Part shown: positions 5,660 to 7,137 of the stretch, in pieces
How the letters are laid out: every line of letters starts with the position of its first letter
How positions within the stretch are numbered: position 1 is the first letter of the stretch
Assembly (NCBI GenBank): GCA_035358715.1
Contig: DAOPPX010000186.1
Location: forward strand, 1-7,137
Direction: 5' to 3'
Length of the DNA: 7,137 bases
Source of the DNA: UBA8199 sp035358715
GTDB taxonomy: Bacteria; Verrucomicrobiota; Verrucomicrobiia; Limisphaerales; UBA8199
The notes under the pieces: generated by a model
Told to the model about the DNA's origin: nothing
Database searches by the model: none
The model's input: the letters and a program-made list of their open reading frames with translations, nothing else
Translations under genes and position numbers: made by a program

Positions 5660-6658
5660 TCACGGATGCACTGCGCTCATGTGTTCCTTCAGCAACCGGA
5701 GATAGACGCCATACTCCTCGAGCGAGACACCTGGCGGCGTCTGGTGGTCCACGCTTGGGATGAATCCGCCCGTCTTCATCAGCGGCGCCAGCCGTTCGAA
5801 CTCCGCGCGCATCGCCGCCTCGCCCCGGTTCATGGTCATCTTGTCGAAGTGACCGATCATCCGCAGCCTGGGATAGCGCCGGCGCAACTGCATCCCGTCC
5901 ACGCCAGCCTGGCGCTCCAGCGGCAGGAAACCATCCACGCCCAGTTCCTCGAACCACGGCACCAGCAGCGTGATATCCCCGTCCGTATCAATGAACGGCA
6001 TGATCTCCCGCTCCCGCAGGCGCGGCAGGAGCCGCCGATAATACGGCGCGATGAACTCCTCGAAGGTCTGCTTCGAGATCATCGGCCCATGGTTGTAGGA
6101 CATATCCTCCGCAACCGTCATGAAGGTCGGCACGCACACCTTGAGGATCTGGTCGAGCAGGCCCAGGTTGAACTGGAGCAGGTCGCTGTTGATCTGGTGC
6201 ATCAGCTCCGGCTGATCCACGAAGGCGAACATGAGCTTCTCGAAGCCCATCAACGTGCGCGGGAACCAGAAGAACCCCTCGAGAGTACACCACACCACCG
6301 CCTCGCCCTGCCGCTGCCGCTCCGCCCAGGCGGCCATCCCCGCAATCGCCGCGTCGTGCCGCGGGAACAACCGGGGCCGCACCCGCAGGTAATCGTCCAT
6401 ATTCGCGACGATCCCTTCGACATGATGCTGCGTGGCCTCGATGGTGGGGTCGGTTGTGCTGAACCAATACTGCTGGTAAGGATCGAGGCCGCAGTGTCGC
6501 GCGATCTCGAAGACCTGGCTGAACTTGAGTTCGACCGGCAATCCCTCGGTGTGCCAGCGGCGGATGGTCTCATCCCACCACATCGCCCATTCCCAGCACG
6601 GCAGGCGGTCCACCGGCTGGAAATTCATTACGGCCCGGAAACGTTCAACGTGGTTCAT
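5660..6658 (-). CDS. Uroporphyrinogen decarboxylase-like (URO-D/MtaA family) protein
   Basis: Cytoplasmic TIM-barrel protein of 332 aa in the URO-D superfamily. That group includes heme-pathway HemE and the corrinoid or thiol methyltransferases MtaA and CmuA. Seen are the N-terminal RFRAVMNFQPVDRLPCWEW (6-24), EDMSYNHGPMISKQTFEEFI (184-203), DTDGDITLLVPWFEELGVDG (224-243), FLPLERQAGVD (244-254) and the C-terminal GGFIPSVDHQTPPGVSLEEY (297-316). The pattern fits the divergent URO-D-like group abundant in sugar-degrading environmental bacteria better than true HemE, so a methyl-transfer or unknown role is more likely than heme synthesis. The start at 6658 begins MNHVERF, the usual N-terminus; the longer frame to 6907 would add 83 low-complexity residues. 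A glycosidase remnant follows at once, suggesting a former carbohydrate-linked operon. Family firm, reaction unknown. Confidence 0.88.
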   Translation of the reverse strand: MNHVERFRAVMNFQPVDRLPCWEWAMWWDETIRRWHTEGLPVELKFSQVFEIARHCGLDPYQQYWFSTTDPTIEATQHHVEGIVANMDDYLRVRPRLFPRHDAAIAGMAAWAERQRQGEAVVWCTLEGFFWFPRTLMGFEKLMFAFVDQPELMHQINSDLLQFNLGLLDQILKVCVPTFMTVAEDMSYNHGPMISKQTFEEFIAPYYRRLLPRLREREIMPFIDTDGDITLLVPWFEELGVDGFLPLERQAGVDGMQLRRRYPRLRMIGHFDKMTMNRGEAAMRAEFERLAPLMKTGGFIPSVDHQTPPGVSLEEYGVYLRLLKEHMSAVHP

Positions 6659-6922
6659 GAGCACGCTGCGATTGGTAGGCAATGGCTGGCTGTTGGTCAA
6701 GTCATTCAGGGCACCAGGAACGCCCGGGAGAGCCGTTGCGGCCGCGCCGACGCCTTGCCGTCCGGCACTCAGAGGCAGCGGAGGTTGGGTGGCGGCGGCG
6801 GCAGCGACCCGAACTAGCCCGGCAATGACGGAGCGGGACCTGCTGCTGGAGCTGATGAGAATGTGCTTTTTGCGCGCCCGCATGTACTCATGCGCTGCGC
6901 GGGGCATCCAATGGCTGCCAGC
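6659..6922. other. Leader region of the URO-D-like gene; no gene seen
   Basis: The minus-strand frame stays open through here but reads as low-complexity Ser, Ala and Pro-rich sequence without a domain, so it is not taken as coding. It contains a run of CGG/GCC triplets near 6790-6810 and the right REP-like copy. TTGACC (6695-6700) and TACCAA (6672-6677), 17 bp apart, are only a weak promoter match. Confidence 0.4.
6872..6903 (-). repeat. REP-like GC-rich element, right copy
   Basis: Similar to 5510-5540 (28 identities over 32 columns). In this copy an inner stem CGCATG/CATGCG with a TACT loop can also form, giving an imperfect palindrome of REP type. It lies about 20 bp past the break in the RAYT fragment, in the same orientation as the left copy relative to its broken gene. 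Confidence 0.5.
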
Positions 6923-7024
6923 TTACAACCCGGCATCATCGAGAAAGATCTTCTCCTGCCGGTTGCCGCGGGACATGACGTGGTACATGGCCCTGGGATA
7001 TTGAACGCGGAGTTGGCGAGGCAT
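6923..7024 (-). pseudogene. 5' remnant of a REP-associated tyrosine transposase (RAYT)
   Basis: The frame MPRQLRVQYPRAMYHVMSRG, continuing NRQEKIFLDDAGL and then TAA, is the standard N-terminus of RAYT proteins (Y1 transposase domain, IS200-like), which act on REP palindromes as single-strand DNA endonucleases. Only 33 residues remain, out of the two hundred or more normally present. The HUH motif and catalytic tyrosine that should follow are absent in every frame checked downstream. It is therefore inactive unless completed elsewhere. The start ATG is chosen from the family pattern; a longer upstream extension to 7120 has no support. The broken end lies about 20 bp from a REP-like element. 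Family call is strong because the N-terminal motif is distinctive. Confidence 0.82.
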
Positions 7025-7080
7025 GGGCGGAGCCTGCCGAAACGCTGGCGTGTTAGCAACCCAAAGATGAACCAATCTAT

Positions 7081-7118
7081 GGGTGACCCGAATCCTTAGC
7101 GAACGCGCGGAGTGACCC
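7081..7118. repeat. Two GTGACCC motifs upstream of the RAYT remnant
   Basis: GTGACCC occurs at 7083-7089, within the near-palindrome GGGTGACCC, and again at 7112-7118, 29 bp apart, both before the transposase fragment. They may be remains of the element end or of a regulatory region; nothing further supports either reading. Confidence 0.25.
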
Positions 7119-7137
7119 AAACTGTGGCCACGACGCA

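Noticed and set aside
6672..6700. TTGACC / TACCAA promoter before the URO-D-like gene.
   Set aside because: The -10 matches only 3 of 6 and would leave a very short leader; too weak to call.
6659..6907. N-terminal extension of the URO-D-like protein to 415 aa.
   Set aside because: The added 83 residues are low-complexity and carry the REP-like element; the family's normal start is MNHVERF at 6658.

Overview
The window is GC-rich, mostly minus-strand DNA from a chromosome with a scarred accessory stretch. No marker gene fixes the taxon. Three features fit Verrucomicrobiota or a related PVC lineage: a uroporphyrinogen-decarboxylase-like gene followed by a large-glycosidase remnant, an in-frame run of short 7-bp repeats of the TCCGCA type inside proA, and a RAYT-type transposase remnant. 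That assignment is an inference at moderate-to-low confidence.

Positions 120-3459 read leftward as a metabolic and membrane block: proA (gamma-glutamyl phosphate reductase, proline synthesis), then a 445-aa protein resembling the circularly permuted ATP-grasp group, then a MarC-family membrane protein. The last two overlap by ATGA, so they are probably translationally coupled. ProA carries an in-frame insertion of four 7-bp repeats in a variable loop.

Positions 3436-5317 are an accessory island with two different toxin-antitoxin modules. A Phd/YefM-VapC (PIN) pair reads leftward toward proA, and a DUF433-DUF5615 pair reads rightward. The vapBC pair lies between two 163-bp direct repeats (90% identical, ungapped, exactly 1021 bp apart). 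Each repeat carries the proA leader and the first eight proA codons. The duplicated proA leader therefore sits upstream of vapBC, while the intact one still precedes proA. The vapC stop codon lies inside the proximal repeat.

Positions 5318-7137 hold a complete UroD/MtaA-like gene read leftward. It is followed within 6-12 nt by the first ~37 codons of a secreted glycosidase (GH106-like) that then breaks off. Upstream lies the first 33 codons of a REP-associated tyrosine transposase, also broken off. A similar ~32-bp GC-rich, partly palindromic element lies just past both breaks, in the same orientation, which points to REP-type elements shaping this end. No rRNA, tRNA, CRISPR array or complete insertion sequence is seen.
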